This document shows positions 27,872 to 35,987 of a stretch of 64,000 nucleotides of DNA, piece after piece. Position 1 is the stretch's first letter, and every line of letters begins with the position of its first letter. Under the pieces are notes generated by a model. It saw nothing but the letters and a program-made list of their open reading frames with translations, had not been told where the DNA came from and made no database searches. The translations under genes and the position numbers were made by a program. Source of the DNA: TMP-24 sp041397305 (GTDB taxonomy: Bacteria > Pseudomonadota > Alphaproteobacteria > Rhodobacterales > Rhodobacteraceae); NCBI GenBank assembly GCA_041397305.1, contig JAWKWX010000009.1, positions 51,814 through 115,813 on the forward strand, read 5' to 3'.

Positions 27872-27894
27872 TCGCGCCGGTAAGGAGAGCGCTG

Positions 27895-30459
27895 GTGGTT
27901 CGTTTCATTCTGTCGGTTCTGGGGGCTCTGTTCAGTTGGGCCGTCACGGCGCTCGCGCTTGCGGCGATCGGGCTTGGCGCGGTTTTCTGGGTCTATAGCC
28001 ATGATCTGCCCGACCATGAGGCGCTCGCGAACTATACGCCGCGCACCATCAGCCGGATCTATTCCGGTGAAGGCCGGCTCATGGACGAATTCGCGACAGA
28101 GCGGCGGATCTTCGCCCCGATCGAGGATATCCCCGATCTGGTGAAACAGGCCTTCATTTCGGCCGAGGACAAGAATTTCTACAGCCACGGCGGGTTCGAC
28201 GCGCGCGGCATGGCGGGCGCGCTATACGAGGCGGTCATATCGGGGGGCAAGAACCTGCGTGGCGCCTCGACCATACCGCAGCAGGTGGCGAAGAATTTCC
28301 TTCTGTCCGGCGACCGCACGGTCGAACGCAAGATCAAGGAACTGATTCTGGCCACACGGCTTGTCGATGCGCTGCCGAAGGACAAGATCCTGGAACTCTA
28401 TCTCAACGAGATCGACCTGGGCTTCCAGTCGTTCGGTGTCGCCTCCGCCGCGCAGACCTATTTCAACAAGACCCTGTCGGAACTTCGTCCCGAGGAAGCC
28501 GCCTATCTCGCCGCGCTGCCCAAGGCGCCCTATTCCTATCATCCGGTGAAGAACCGCGAGAAGGCGGTGGAACGGCGCAATTTCGTGCTGCGGGAGATGT
28601 TCCAGAACGGCTATCTCGACAAGGCGGCCTATGACGCAGCGGTGGCTGCACCGCTGAAGACGGTGCAGGGCGGCGATTATCCCTCCTTCAAGGGCAGCCT
28701 GCCGCCGCGCGACTATTTCACCGACGAGATTCGCCGCCAGCTGTCGAAGAGCTTCGGCGAGGAGGAATTCTTCGGCGGCGGCCTGACCATCCGCGCCACG
28801 GTGGAGCCGGTCATGCAGGCGGCAGCCGCAGCGGCGTTGCAGGAGGCTTTGGAGAAATACGACCGCGGCCAGGGTATCTGGCGCGGTACGAAACTGACAT
28901 TGCCCGCAGAGGTGCTGGGCGACGAGGCGGCCTGGCGCAAGGCGCTTGCCGAGATCGTCGATGTGCCGCGCGACGTGCCGGGCTGGTTCCCCGCCGTGGT
29001 GCTGGAAGTCGGCGACAAGGGCGCGCGTGTCGGGATCGAGGGGATCGAGGAACAGGGCGACGGCCACTGGATTCCGGCCGAGGATGTGACCTGGGCGCGC
29101 AAGCGGCTGGCGGACGGGACGCTTGCCAGGAAGGCCAAGGTTCCTGGCGACCTGGTGGCGGTGGGCGATGTGGTGCTCGTGACCCAGTTGGCGAACGAGG
29201 ACGGCACGCCCAAGCGCTGGTCGCTGCGCCAGGTGCCGGAGGTCGAGGGCGGCTTCATGGCGATGGATGTGAACACCGGCCGCGTGATCGCGATGCAGGG
29301 CGGGTTCTCCTATCAATCATCGGTCTTCAACCGGGCGACGCAGGCCCAGCGCCAGCCGGGGTCGAGCTTCAAGCCCTTCGTCTATGCCGCCGCGCTCGAC
29401 AGCGGCTTCTCGCCCGCCACGATCATCGTCGACGCGCCGATCGAGGTGAACACGCCGCAGGGCCTGTGGCGGCCGAAGAACGCCTCGAACAAGTTTTACG
29501 GGCCGACGCCGATGCGGACCGGGATCGAACAGTCCCGAAACCTGATGACGGTCCGGATCGCGCAGGAAATCGGCATGGAACTGGTCGCTTCCTATGCCGA
29601 GAAATTCGGGGTCTACGACCGGCTGGAGCCCTTCCTTGCCAATGCGCTCGGCGCGCAGGAGACCACGCTTTTCAAGATGGTCGCCGCCTACGCGATGTTC
29701 GCCAATGGCGGCGAGCGGGTAGAGCCGACGCTTGTCGACCGGGTGCAGGACCGCTGGGGGCGCACGGTCTACCGCCATGACCAGCGCAACTGCGAGGATT
29801 GCGGCGCAGCGACGCTGCCCGAAGGCGCGGGTCCGCGCATCAGTTCGCAGCGCGAACGGGTGATGGATGCGATCACCGCCTATCAGCTCACCTCGATGCT
29901 GCAGGGCGTGGTGCAGCGCGGCTCGGGTTCGGGCGTGCATCTGCCGGTGCCGATCGCGGGCAAGACCGGCACGACCAACGATGCCAAGGACGTGTGGTTC
30001 ATCGGCTTTTCGTCGAACATCGTGGCGGGCTGCTACATGGGTTACGACCAGCCCCGCACCCTCGGGCCCGGCGCCTTCGGCGGCACGCTATGTGTTCCGG
30101 TCTTCCAGGCTTTCATGGAAGAGGCGATCAAGAAATACGGCGGCGGCTCGTTCCGGGTGCCGCCCGGCGGCCATTTCATCAAGATCAACCGTTTCACCGG
30201 CGAACGACTGACCGACGATGCCTCTGGCGATTTCGTCCAGGCGGAATATTTCCGCGACGGGCAGGAAACGCTTTTCGGTCTCGATACGCTTGTCGATGGC
30301 GGCTTCGCCATGGGCCAGAACCTGCCGCTCTATGCGATCGGCGAGGTCGGCGGCGACGAGGGCGGCGGTACGACGACCGTCACCACCTCGGACGGCGAGC
30401 GAAAGATCATTCCCAAGAAAGCCGATTTCGGCACGGTTTCTTCGGGCGGCCTCTACTGA
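27895..30459 (+). CDS. mrcA: Penicillin-binding protein 1A (bifunctional transglycosylase/transpeptidase)
   Basis: Major class A peptidoglycan synthase, 854 residues. One N-terminal membrane anchor (ALFSWAVTALALAAIGLGAVF); glycosyltransferase domain with EDKNFYSHGGFD, GASTIPQQVAKN and ILELYLNEIDLG; an OB-like insert domain (about residues 300-420); transpeptidase domain with Ser490-Ser-Phe-Lys493 in QPGSSFKPFVY, EQSRNLMT and KTGTTNDAKD. All catalytic motifs are intact. GTG start with AAGGAG upstream and a good promoter. Together with amiC it forms a cell-wall pair; not obviously an operon since the promoter lies between. Confidence 0.97.
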   Translation: MVRFILSVLGALFSWAVTALALAAIGLGAVFWVYSHDLPDHEALANYTPRTISRIYSGEGRLMDEFATERRIFAPIEDIPDLVKQAFISAEDKNFYSHGGFDARGMAGALYEAVISGGKNLRGASTIPQQVAKNFLLSGDRTVERKIKELILATRLVDALPKDKILELYLNEIDLGFQSFGVASAAQTYFNKTLSELRPEEAAYLAALPKAPYSYHPVKNREKAVERRNFVLREMFQNGYLDKAAYDAAVAAPLKTVQGGDYPSFKGSLPPRDYFTDEIRRQLSKSFGEEEFFGGGLTIRATVEPVMQAAAAAALQEALEKYDRGQGIWRGTKLTLPAEVLGDEAAWRKALAEIVDVPRDVPGWFPAVVLEVGDKGARVGIEGIEEQGDGHWIPAEDVTWARKRLADGTLARKAKVPGDLVAVGDVVLVTQLANEDGTPKRWSLRQVPEVEGGFMAMDVNTGRVIAMQGGFSYQSSVFNRATQAQRQPGSSFKPFVYAAALDSGFSPATIIVDAPIEVNTPQGLWRPKNASNKFYGPTPMRTGIEQSRNLMTVRIAQEIGMELVASYAEKFGVYDRLEPFLANALGAQETTLFKMVAAYAMFANGGERVEPTLVDRVQDRWGRTVYRHDQRNCEDCGAATLPEGAGPRISSQRERVMDAITAYQLTSMLQGVVQRGSGSGVHLPVPIAGKTGTTNDAKDVWFIGFSSNIVAGCYMGYDQPRTLGPGAFGGTLCVPVFQAFMEEAIKKYGGGSFRVPPGGHFIKINRFTGERLTDDASGDFVQAEYFRDGQETLFGLDTLVDGGFAMGQNLPLYAIGEVGGDEGGGTTTVTTSDGERKIIPKKADFGTVSSGGLY

Positions 30460-30561
30460 GACCGACGCGGAATGATCTTCGGACCCGGGCGCGCCTGCCG
30501 GGCACTGGACCTTTCCGCCTCACCCTGTATAGAGAGGCTGACCGATTTTCGGAGGATGTCG

Positions 30562-30939
30562 ATGAAATTCCTGCTCCGTCTCATCACCTGGTGGAACAGC
30601 CAGACCCTCGGCACCCAGCTTTTCACCTGGGCGAAGGGCCAGAAGGTCGGCGAGGATGCGCAGGGCAATGCCTTCTACCAGACCAAGGACGGCAAGCGCC
30701 GCTGGGTGATCTACAATGGCGAGTGCGAGGCAAGCCGGGTCTCGCCCGACTGGCATGGCTGGCTGCACCATACCTGGGACGAACCGCCCACCGAGAAGGC
30801 GCTGAAGCACAAGCCCTGGGAAAAGCCGCATCAGGAGAACCTGACCGGCACGCCTCTGGCCTATGCGCCCGCAGGGTCGCTCCGCCAGGCGCGCCCGGCT
30901 GATCGCCGGGATTACGAAGCCTGGACGCCCGAGGCCTGA
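30562..30939 (+). CDS. NDUFA12-like NADH:ubiquinone oxidoreductase accessory subunit
   Basis: A 125-residue homologue of the mitochondrial complex I subunit NDUFA12 (B17.2), present in alphaproteobacteria with a 14+ subunit complex. Landmarks are TWWNSQTLGTQLFTWAKG at the start, then YQTKDGKRRWVIYNGECEAS and PDWHGWLHHTWDEPP. ATG 30562 is six bases after GGAGG and preferred to the ATG at 30556, which is too close to that site. It is the first of three closely packed genes; the MlaD-like gene starts one base after its stop. Confidence 0.93.
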   Translation: MKFLLRLITWWNSQTLGTQLFTWAKGQKVGEDAQGNAFYQTKDGKRRWVIYNGECEASRVSPDWHGWLHHTWDEPPTEKALKHKPWEKPHQENLTGTPLAYAPAGSLRQARPADRRDYEAWTPEA

Positions 30940-30940
30940 G

Positions 30941-31417
30941 ATGGCCGAGAATGTCAGCGAGGTCCTGACCGGCGCCGGCGTCATCGCCGTCGCAATCGGT
31001 TTCGCGCTCTATGCCGGACTGGGCGAGGGCGCGACGGCGCGCAAGGGGACGTACGAGCTGCATGCGAGCTTCCGTAGCGCCGATGGCGTATCGGTGGGCA
31101 CCGATGTGCGGCTCGCGGGCGTGAAGGTCGGCACCGTCACGCGTCTCGACCTCAACCCCGACACCTATTATGCCGATGCGACCTTCAGCATGAAGGACGG
31201 GATCGTCATTCCCGACGACAGCACCGCGCTCATCTCCTCCGAAGGATTGCTGGGCGGCAATTTCCTGGAAATCCAGCCGGGCGGCAGCCCCGTCGCGGTG
31301 GAGCCGGGCGGCGAGGTCCTCGATACGCAGGGCGCGGTGGGGCTGATCCAGCTCTTGATGAAATTCGTGGGCAAGGCCTCGGACAGCGCCCCGGCCACTG
31401 GCGGCACCAGCGAATGA
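30941..31417 (+). CDS. mlaD: MlaD-like phospholipid-binding protein of the MCE family
   Basis: Periplasmic, membrane-anchored lipid-binding protein of 158 residues: an N-terminal span (LTGAGVIAVAIGFALYAGLG) and an MCE domain with YELHASFRSADGVSVGTDVR, AGVKVGTVTRLDL and EGLLGGNFLEI. In E. coli MlaD forms a hexamer with MlaFEB to move phospholipids between membranes. Here no mlaE, mlaF or mlaB is next to it; they must be elsewhere. The gene lies between NDUFA12 and DUF2155 genes with one-base and four-base spacing or overlap, so the three are translated from one message although functionally unlike. Confidence 0.9.
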   Translation: MAENVSEVLTGAGVIAVAIGFALYAGLGEGATARKGTYELHASFRSADGVSVGTDVRLAGVKVGTVTRLDLNPDTYYADATFSMKDGIVIPDDSTALISSEGLLGGNFLEIQPGGSPVAVEPGGEVLDTQGAVGLIQLLMKFVGKASDSAPATGGTSE

Positions 31418-31857
31418 GGTGGGGCCCTGTCGCGGCCGCTCTCCTTTGTCCGGCGATGGTCCTCGCCCAGGATCAGGGCGGGGTGCAGTTCAGCGCCGCC
31501 GAGACCTCGGATGCGCCCGGCGCGATCCTCAGGGTGCTTGACAAGGTTTCGGGCCAGACCGTCGATCTGACGCTGAAGGACGGCGAAAGCGGCACCGTGG
31601 GGGCTGCAACCAACATGCCCTTGACCGTCGCCCTGACGGAATGCCGCTATCCCAGGGACAATCCGGCCGCCGATGCTTTCGCGAACCTCGATGTCATCGA
31701 CGCGAGCGGCACGGCGCTGTTCGGCGGCTGGATGATCGCATCGAGCCCGGCTCTCTCGGCGCTCGACCATCCGCGCTATGATGTCTGGGTCCTGTCCTGC
31801 ATCCTGCCGGAGGCCCCCGCGCCCGCCGAAAGTGCGGATACCAGTTCGGGCGGCTGA
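31414..31857 (+). CDS. DUF2155 secreted protein
   Basis: A 147-residue protein with a signal peptide (WGPVAAALLCPAMVLAQ) and a DUF2155 domain: AILRVLDKVSGQTVDLTLKD, then TVALTECRYPRDNP and a final block with GGWMIASSPALSALDHPRYDVW. Function unknown; probably periplasmic. The ATG overlaps the mlaD stop (ATGA). Its last 82 bases overlap, on the other strand, the end of aat. Confidence 0.85.
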   Translation: MRWGPVAAALLCPAMVLAQDQGGVQFSAAETSDAPGAILRVLDKVSGQTVDLTLKDGESGTVGAATNMPLTVALTECRYPRDNPAADAFANLDVIDASGTALFGGWMIASSPALSALDHPRYDVWVLSCILPEAPAPAESADTSSGG

Positions 31858-32459
31858 GGCACGTCCGCGGCGCCGAAATCCGCTTCCGTCGCGCGTGCCG
31901 CCGCAAGGCGCCTCAGATACTGCGCCTGCGTGATCTCGATTGCGCCGAGCGAGGCGAGATGCGGCGTCAGGAACTGCGTGTCGAAGAGCATGAATCCGGT
32001 GCGCCGCAACCGGTCCACCAGATAGGCCAGCGCGATCTTCGAGGCATCGGTTTCGCGCGAGAACATCGTCTCGCCGCAGAAGACCCGGCCAAAGGTCACG
32101 CCGAAGACCCCGCCGATCAGCCGCCCCTCGCGCCAGACCTCCAGCGAATGGGCGTGGCCTGCATTGAAGAGCGCGCCATAGAGCAGCAGCAAAGTATCGT
32201 TGATCCAGGTTTCCGGCCGGTCGGCACAGGCCGCGACAGTGCCCATGAAATCACGGTCGACGGAAATCTCGTGGCCGCCGCGCACTATCCGCCGCCGCAG
32301 CGACCGTGACAGATGGAACCCGTCCAGCGGCAGGATGCCCCGCAGGCGCGGCTCGACCCAGTGCAGTTCCGGGCTGTCCCGGCTTTCGGCCATCGGAAAG
32401 ATGCCGCGCCGATAGCCCTGAAGCATGATGTCGGCAGTCAGCGCCAGCGTTATCCTCAC
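31776..32459 (-). CDS. aat: Leucyl/phenylalanyl-tRNA-protein transferase
   Basis: Adds Leu or Phe to the N-terminus of proteins beginning with Lys or Arg, marking them for ClpS-ClpAP. 227 residues with YRRGIFPMAES, RGILPLDGFHLSRSLRR, TWINDTLLLLYGALFNAGHAHSLEVW split over its core, and GRVFCGETMFSRETDASKIAL. A GTG start gives the correct N-terminus. The C-terminal 27 codons overlap the convergent DUF2155 gene; this tail (with QPPELVSALSAGAGASG) is not conserved in the family and may be a recent extension. clpA and clpS are not in the window. Confidence 0.94.
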   Translation of the reverse strand: MRITLALTADIMLQGYRRGIFPMAESRDSPELHWVEPRLRGILPLDGFHLSRSLRRRIVRGGHEISVDRDFMGTVAACADRPETWINDTLLLLYGALFNAGHAHSLEVWREGRLIGGVFGVTFGRVFCGETMFSRETDASKIALAYLVDRLRRTGFMLFDTQFLTPHLASLGAIEITQAQYLRRLAAARATEADFGAADVPQPPELVSALSAGAGASGRMQDRTQTS

Positions 32460-32531
32460 GTTCTGTCCGGAACCGGTCCGGCGGGGTGCGGGGCGGCAGA
32501 ACCGCCCCGCAAGGGTCCGGTCAAGGGCCGA

Positions 32532-33884
32532 TCAGCCGTAGGTCCGGGCGAGCCATTTCTCCAGCCAGTGGATCGAATAATCGCCACGATGGATATCCTC
32601 GTCGGCGAGAAGCGCATGGAAGAGCGGCACGGTCGTCTCCACGCCCTGACCATCGACGATCAGTTCCGACAGCGCCCGCTTCAGGCGCGCCAACGCTTCC
32701 GGCCGGTCGCGGCCGTGGACAATCAGCTTGCCGATCAGGCTGTCATAATGGGACGGGATCACATAGCCGTCGTAAAGCGCCGAATCCATCCGCACGCCAA
32801 GACCGCCCGGCGCATGGAACTGCGTGACGCGGCCGGGGCGCGGGGCGAAATCCGGCACTTTCTCGGCATTGATCCGGACCTCGATCGCATGGCCGTTGAC
32901 GATCAGATCTTCCTGCCGGAATTCCAGCGGCAGGCCTGCGGCCACCCGGATCTGCTCGCGCACCAGATCGACGCCGAAGATCGCCTCGGTCACCGGATGT
33001 TCGACCTGCAGGCGGGTGTTCATCTCGATGAAATAGAATTCGCCGTCCTCGTAGAGGAATTCGATCGTGCCCGCGCCGATATAGTTGATCTTGGCCACCG
33101 CGTCGGCGCAGACCTTGCCGATCTTCGCCCGCGTCGCCGCATCGATCACCGGGCCGGGCGCTTCCTCGAACACTTTCTGGTGGCGACGCTGGAGCGAGCA
33201 GTCGCGCTCGCCCAGATGGACCGCATTCCCCTTGCCGTCGCCGAAGACCTGGATCTCGATATGGCGGGGCCGCTGGAGGTATTTCTCGATATAGACCTCG
33301 TCATTGCCGAAGGCAGCCTTGGCCTCGCTCCGCGCGGTGCGGAAGGCCACTTCCAGTTCGTTTTCGTCGCGCGCCACCTTCATGCCGCGCCCGCCGCCGC
33401 CGGCGGTGGCCTTGATGATCACCGGATAGCCGATCTGGCCCGCGACCGTCTTGGCGTCTGCCAACTCGGCAACGCCGCCGTCCGAGCCCGGAACCACCGG
33501 AATGCCAAGGCGCTTGGCGGTATCCTTCGCGGTGATCTTGTCGCCCATGATGCGGATATGTTCCGCCGAGGGGCCGATGAAAGTGATGCCGTGATCCTCG
33601 AGCACCTGCACGAAGGCGGCATTTTCGCTGAGGAACCCGTAGCCCGGATGGATTGCCTCCGCCCCGGTGATCTCGCAGGCCGAGACGATGGCCGGGATCG
33701 ACAGATAGGATTGCGACGAGGGCGCGGGGCCGATGCAGACGCTTTCGTCGGCCATGCGCACATGCATCGCGTCGCTGTCGGCCGTCGAATGGACGGCGAC
33801 CGAGCGGATGCCCATTTCCTTGCAGGCTCGGATCACCCGGAGCGCGATCTCGCCCCGGTTCGCGATCAGGATTTTTTCGAACAT
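32532..33884 (-). CDS. accC: Acetyl-CoA carboxylase, biotin carboxylase subunit
   Basis: Carboxylates biotin on AccB with bicarbonate and ATP in fatty acid synthesis. 450 residues, the standard length. FEKILIANRGEIALRVIRAC opens the protein; the ATP-grasp domain has ATAGGGGRGMKVAR (glycine-rich loop), ERDCSLQRRHQKVFEEAPGP (split motif), and the metal/catalytic segment EMNTRLQVEHPVTE. Start at MFEKIL, seven bases after the accB stop; the two form the usual accBC operon. Confidence 0.97.
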   Translation of the reverse strand: MFEKILIANRGEIALRVIRACKEMGIRSVAVHSTADSDAMHVRMADESVCIGPAPSSQSYLSIPAIVSACEITGAEAIHPGYGFLSENAAFVQVLEDHGITFIGPSAEHIRIMGDKITAKDTAKRLGIPVVPGSDGGVAELADAKTVAGQIGYPVIIKATAGGGGRGMKVARDENELEVAFRTARSEAKAAFGNDEVYIEKYLQRPRHIEIQVFGDGKGNAVHLGERDCSLQRRHQKVFEEAPGPVIDAATRAKIGKVCADAVAKINYIGAGTIEFLYEDGEFYFIEMNTRLQVEHPVTEAIFGVDLVREQIRVAAGLPLEFRQEDLIVNGHAIEVRINAEKVPDFAPRPGRVTQFHAPGGLGVRMDSALYDGYVIPSHYDSLIGKLIVHGRDRPEALARLKRALSELIVDGQGVETTVPLFHALLADEDIHRGDYSIHWLEKWLARTYG

Positions 33885-33891
33885 CTCGCCC

Positions 33892-34392
33892 TCACTCGAT
33901 GATGAGAAGCGGCGCACCGAATTCGACCGGCGTGCCATCCTCGACAAGGATGCGCTTGACGGTTCCCGCGTGCGGGGCGGGGATATGGTTCATCGTCTTC
34001 ATCGCCTCGATGATGAGGACGGTCTGGCCTTCCTTCACCTGATCGCGGACCGCGACGAAGGGCGCCGACCCCGGTTCGGCCGCGAGATAGACGGTGCCGA
34101 CCATGGGCGAGGTGACGGCGCCGGGGTGGGACGCCGGGTCACCTCCGCTGGCCGCGGCGGCCGGTGCCGGTGCGCCGGGTGCATGCGGGGCAGGCGCCGC
34201 CGCGGGCGCGGCATAGCTGACCTGCATCGGCGCGGCGGCGGTCGGGGCGGCATATTTCGACACGCGGACGTTCAAACTGTCGTTCTCGCCATATTCGCGT
34301 TTGACGCTCAGCTCGGCGAGATCGTTCTTGTTCAGAAGCGCTGCCAGCGCCTCGATGAAGGCAACGTCGCTCTCGTGGGGGGTCTTGGTCAT
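33892..34392 (-). CDS. accB: Acetyl-CoA carboxylase biotin carboxyl carrier protein
   Basis: 166 residues: an N-terminal dimerisation region (EALAALLNKNDLAELSVKRE), a flexible Pro/Ala linker (residues 48-85), and a C-terminal biotinyl domain with Lys132 in IEAMKTMN as the biotinylation site, preceded by the thumb-like YLAAEPGSAPFV. It is the first gene of accBC. The 249 bases between it and the divergent preT gene contain AT-rich promoter sequence. Confidence 0.97.
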   Translation of the reverse strand: MTKTPHESDVAFIEALAALLNKNDLAELSVKREYGENDSLNVRVSKYAAPTAAAPMQVSYAAPAAAPAPHAPGAPAPAAAASGGDPASHPGAVTSPMVGTVYLAAEPGSAPFVAVRDQVKEGQTVLIIEAMKTMNHIPAPHAGTVKRILVEDGTPVEFGAPLLIIE

Positions 34393-34575
34393 GAAGTCCT
34401 CTGAGGATCCTGTTTCTGCCCGTCATTCTTCGCGCGCGGGCCTTTCATGCTTGGGCCTGTATAGCGGCAAGGTCGCGGAGTGAAAAGCGTCGATGTGGCG
34501 GTCCCGGCGGGAGGGATCGTCGAAGTCCCTCCGGCCGGCCATGGACGTCGCAGGCAATGGCGTCATTTCAGAAAA

Positions 34576-34591
34576 TTTACCATTTGATAAA
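34576..34591. promoter_or_regulatory. Imperfect RutR-like operator in the preT promoter region
   Basis: TTTACCATTTGATAAA has arms TTTACCA and TGATAAA (one mismatch as an inverted repeat). It is a degraded fit to the RutR consensus TTGACCA-N2-TGGTCAA, and sits about 50 bases before the preT start in an otherwise AT-rich stretch. A TetR-type regulator of this locus could bind it; low certainty. Confidence 0.35.
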
Positions 34592-34641
34592 AAAATAAAC
34601 TCGTGCCATGATTCCCGAAAGAACAAGCCAGGGAGGCATCC

Positions 34642-35976
34642 GTGTCCAACAGCCAGTTCACGCCCGGAGTGGCGTCCGGCCGGCTTTCCGCCGAAGAGTA
34701 CGCCCGCAATTTCAGCGATATCGCCCCGCGGCTGGAGCCGCACGAGGCGCGGGTGGCGGCGGACCGCTGCTATTTCTGCCATGACGCCCCCTGCATGACG
34801 GCCTGCCCGACCTCGATCGACATACCGCTCTTCATCCGCCAGATCGCCACCGGCACGCCCGAGGCGGCGGCCAAGACGATCTTCTCGCAGAACATTCTCG
34901 GTGGCATGTGCGCCCGCGTCTGCCCGACCGAACAGCTCTGCGAAGAGGCCTGCGTGCGCGAGACCGCCGAGGGCAAGCCGGTCGAGATCGGACGCCTGCA
35001 GCGCTATGCGACCGACAGCCTGATGGAAAAGGGCGCCCATCCGTTCACGCGCGGCAAGACCAGCGGCAAGAGGGTGGCCGTGGTCGGCGCAGGCCCCGCG
35101 GGCCTTGCGGCGGCGCATCGGCTGGCGATGAAGGGCCATGAGGTCACCGTCTATGATGCGCGTCCCAAGGCGGGCGGGCTCAATGAATATGGCATCGCCA
35201 GCTACAAGGCGCCGGGCGGCTTTGCCGCGGCAGAGGTCGACTGGCTGCTGAAGATCGGCGGTATCCGCATCGAGAACGGCAAGAGCCTTGGTCAGGGCCT
35301 GACGCTCGACGGGTTGAGAAAGGAATTCGATGCCGTGGTCCTGGCCATCGGTCTTGCCGGCGTGAATGCGCTCCGCGCCGAGGGCGAGAGCCTGGCGAAT
35401 GTCGTCAATGCCGTCGATTTCATTGCCGAACTGCGCCAGCAGCCGGACAAGGCAAAGCTGAAGATCGGCCGCGACGTGGTGGTGATCGGCGGCGGCATGA
35501 CCGCCATCGACGCGGCGGTCCAGTCGAAACTTCTCGGCGCCGAAAACGTGACCATCGCCTACCGGCGGGGCCGCGAGAAGATGTCAGCCTCGACCGATGA
35601 GCAGGATCACGCGACCGGTGTCGGCGTCCGCATCCTGCATAATGTGGCGCCGGTCCGCGTCACCGGCAGCGGGGCTGCGCAGGAGGTGGAATTCGCCTAT
35701 ACTGAGGATGGCCCGCAGGGGCTGAAGCTCTCGTCCGAGACCTTCCGGCTGAAGGCCGACCAGGTGATGAAGGCCATCGGCCAGACGCTTTCGGGCACGC
35801 CGGAGGGGCTGAAGATCGAGGGCGGCAAGATCGCCGTCACCGGCGCTGGCCGGACCTCGGTTTCCGGTGTCTGGGCCGCGGGAGACTGCGCCAGCGGAGG
35901 CGAGGATCTGACGGTGACGGCGGTCGCGGAAGGCCGCGATGCGGCCGAGGACATTCATGCGAGCCTGATGGGCTGA
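34642..35976 (+). CDS. preT: Dihydropyrimidine dehydrogenase (NAD-dependent), FAD-containing electron-transfer subunit
   Basis: 444 residues; transfers electrons from NAD(P)H to PreA for reduction of uracil or thymine. N-terminal cysteine clusters CYFCHDAPCMTACP and GGMCARVCPTEQLCEEAC bind two [4Fe-4S] clusters; a FAD-binding motif VAVVGAGPAGLAAAHRL and an NAD(P)-binding motif VVVIGGGMTAIDAAV follow, as in GltD/PreT. GTG start with AGGGAGG upstream. preA starts 12 bases after its stop. First gene of the pyrimidine-degrading locus; its divergent neighbour is accB. Confidence 0.93.
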   Translation: MSNSQFTPGVASGRLSAEEYARNFSDIAPRLEPHEARVAADRCYFCHDAPCMTACPTSIDIPLFIRQIATGTPEAAAKTIFSQNILGGMCARVCPTEQLCEEACVRETAEGKPVEIGRLQRYATDSLMEKGAHPFTRGKTSGKRVAVVGAGPAGLAAAHRLAMKGHEVTVYDARPKAGGLNEYGIASYKAPGGFAAAEVDWLLKIGGIRIENGKSLGQGLTLDGLRKEFDAVVLAIGLAGVNALRAEGESLANVVNAVDFIAELRQQPDKAKLKIGRDVVVIGGGMTAIDAAVQSKLLGAENVTIAYRRGREKMSASTDEQDHATGVGVRILHNVAPVRVTGSGAAQEVEFAYTEDGPQGLKLSSETFRLKADQVMKAIGQTLSGTPEGLKIEGGKIAVTGAGRTSVSGVWAAGDCASGGEDLTVTAVAEGRDAAEDIHASLMG

Positions 35977-35987
35977 GGGAGGACAAA

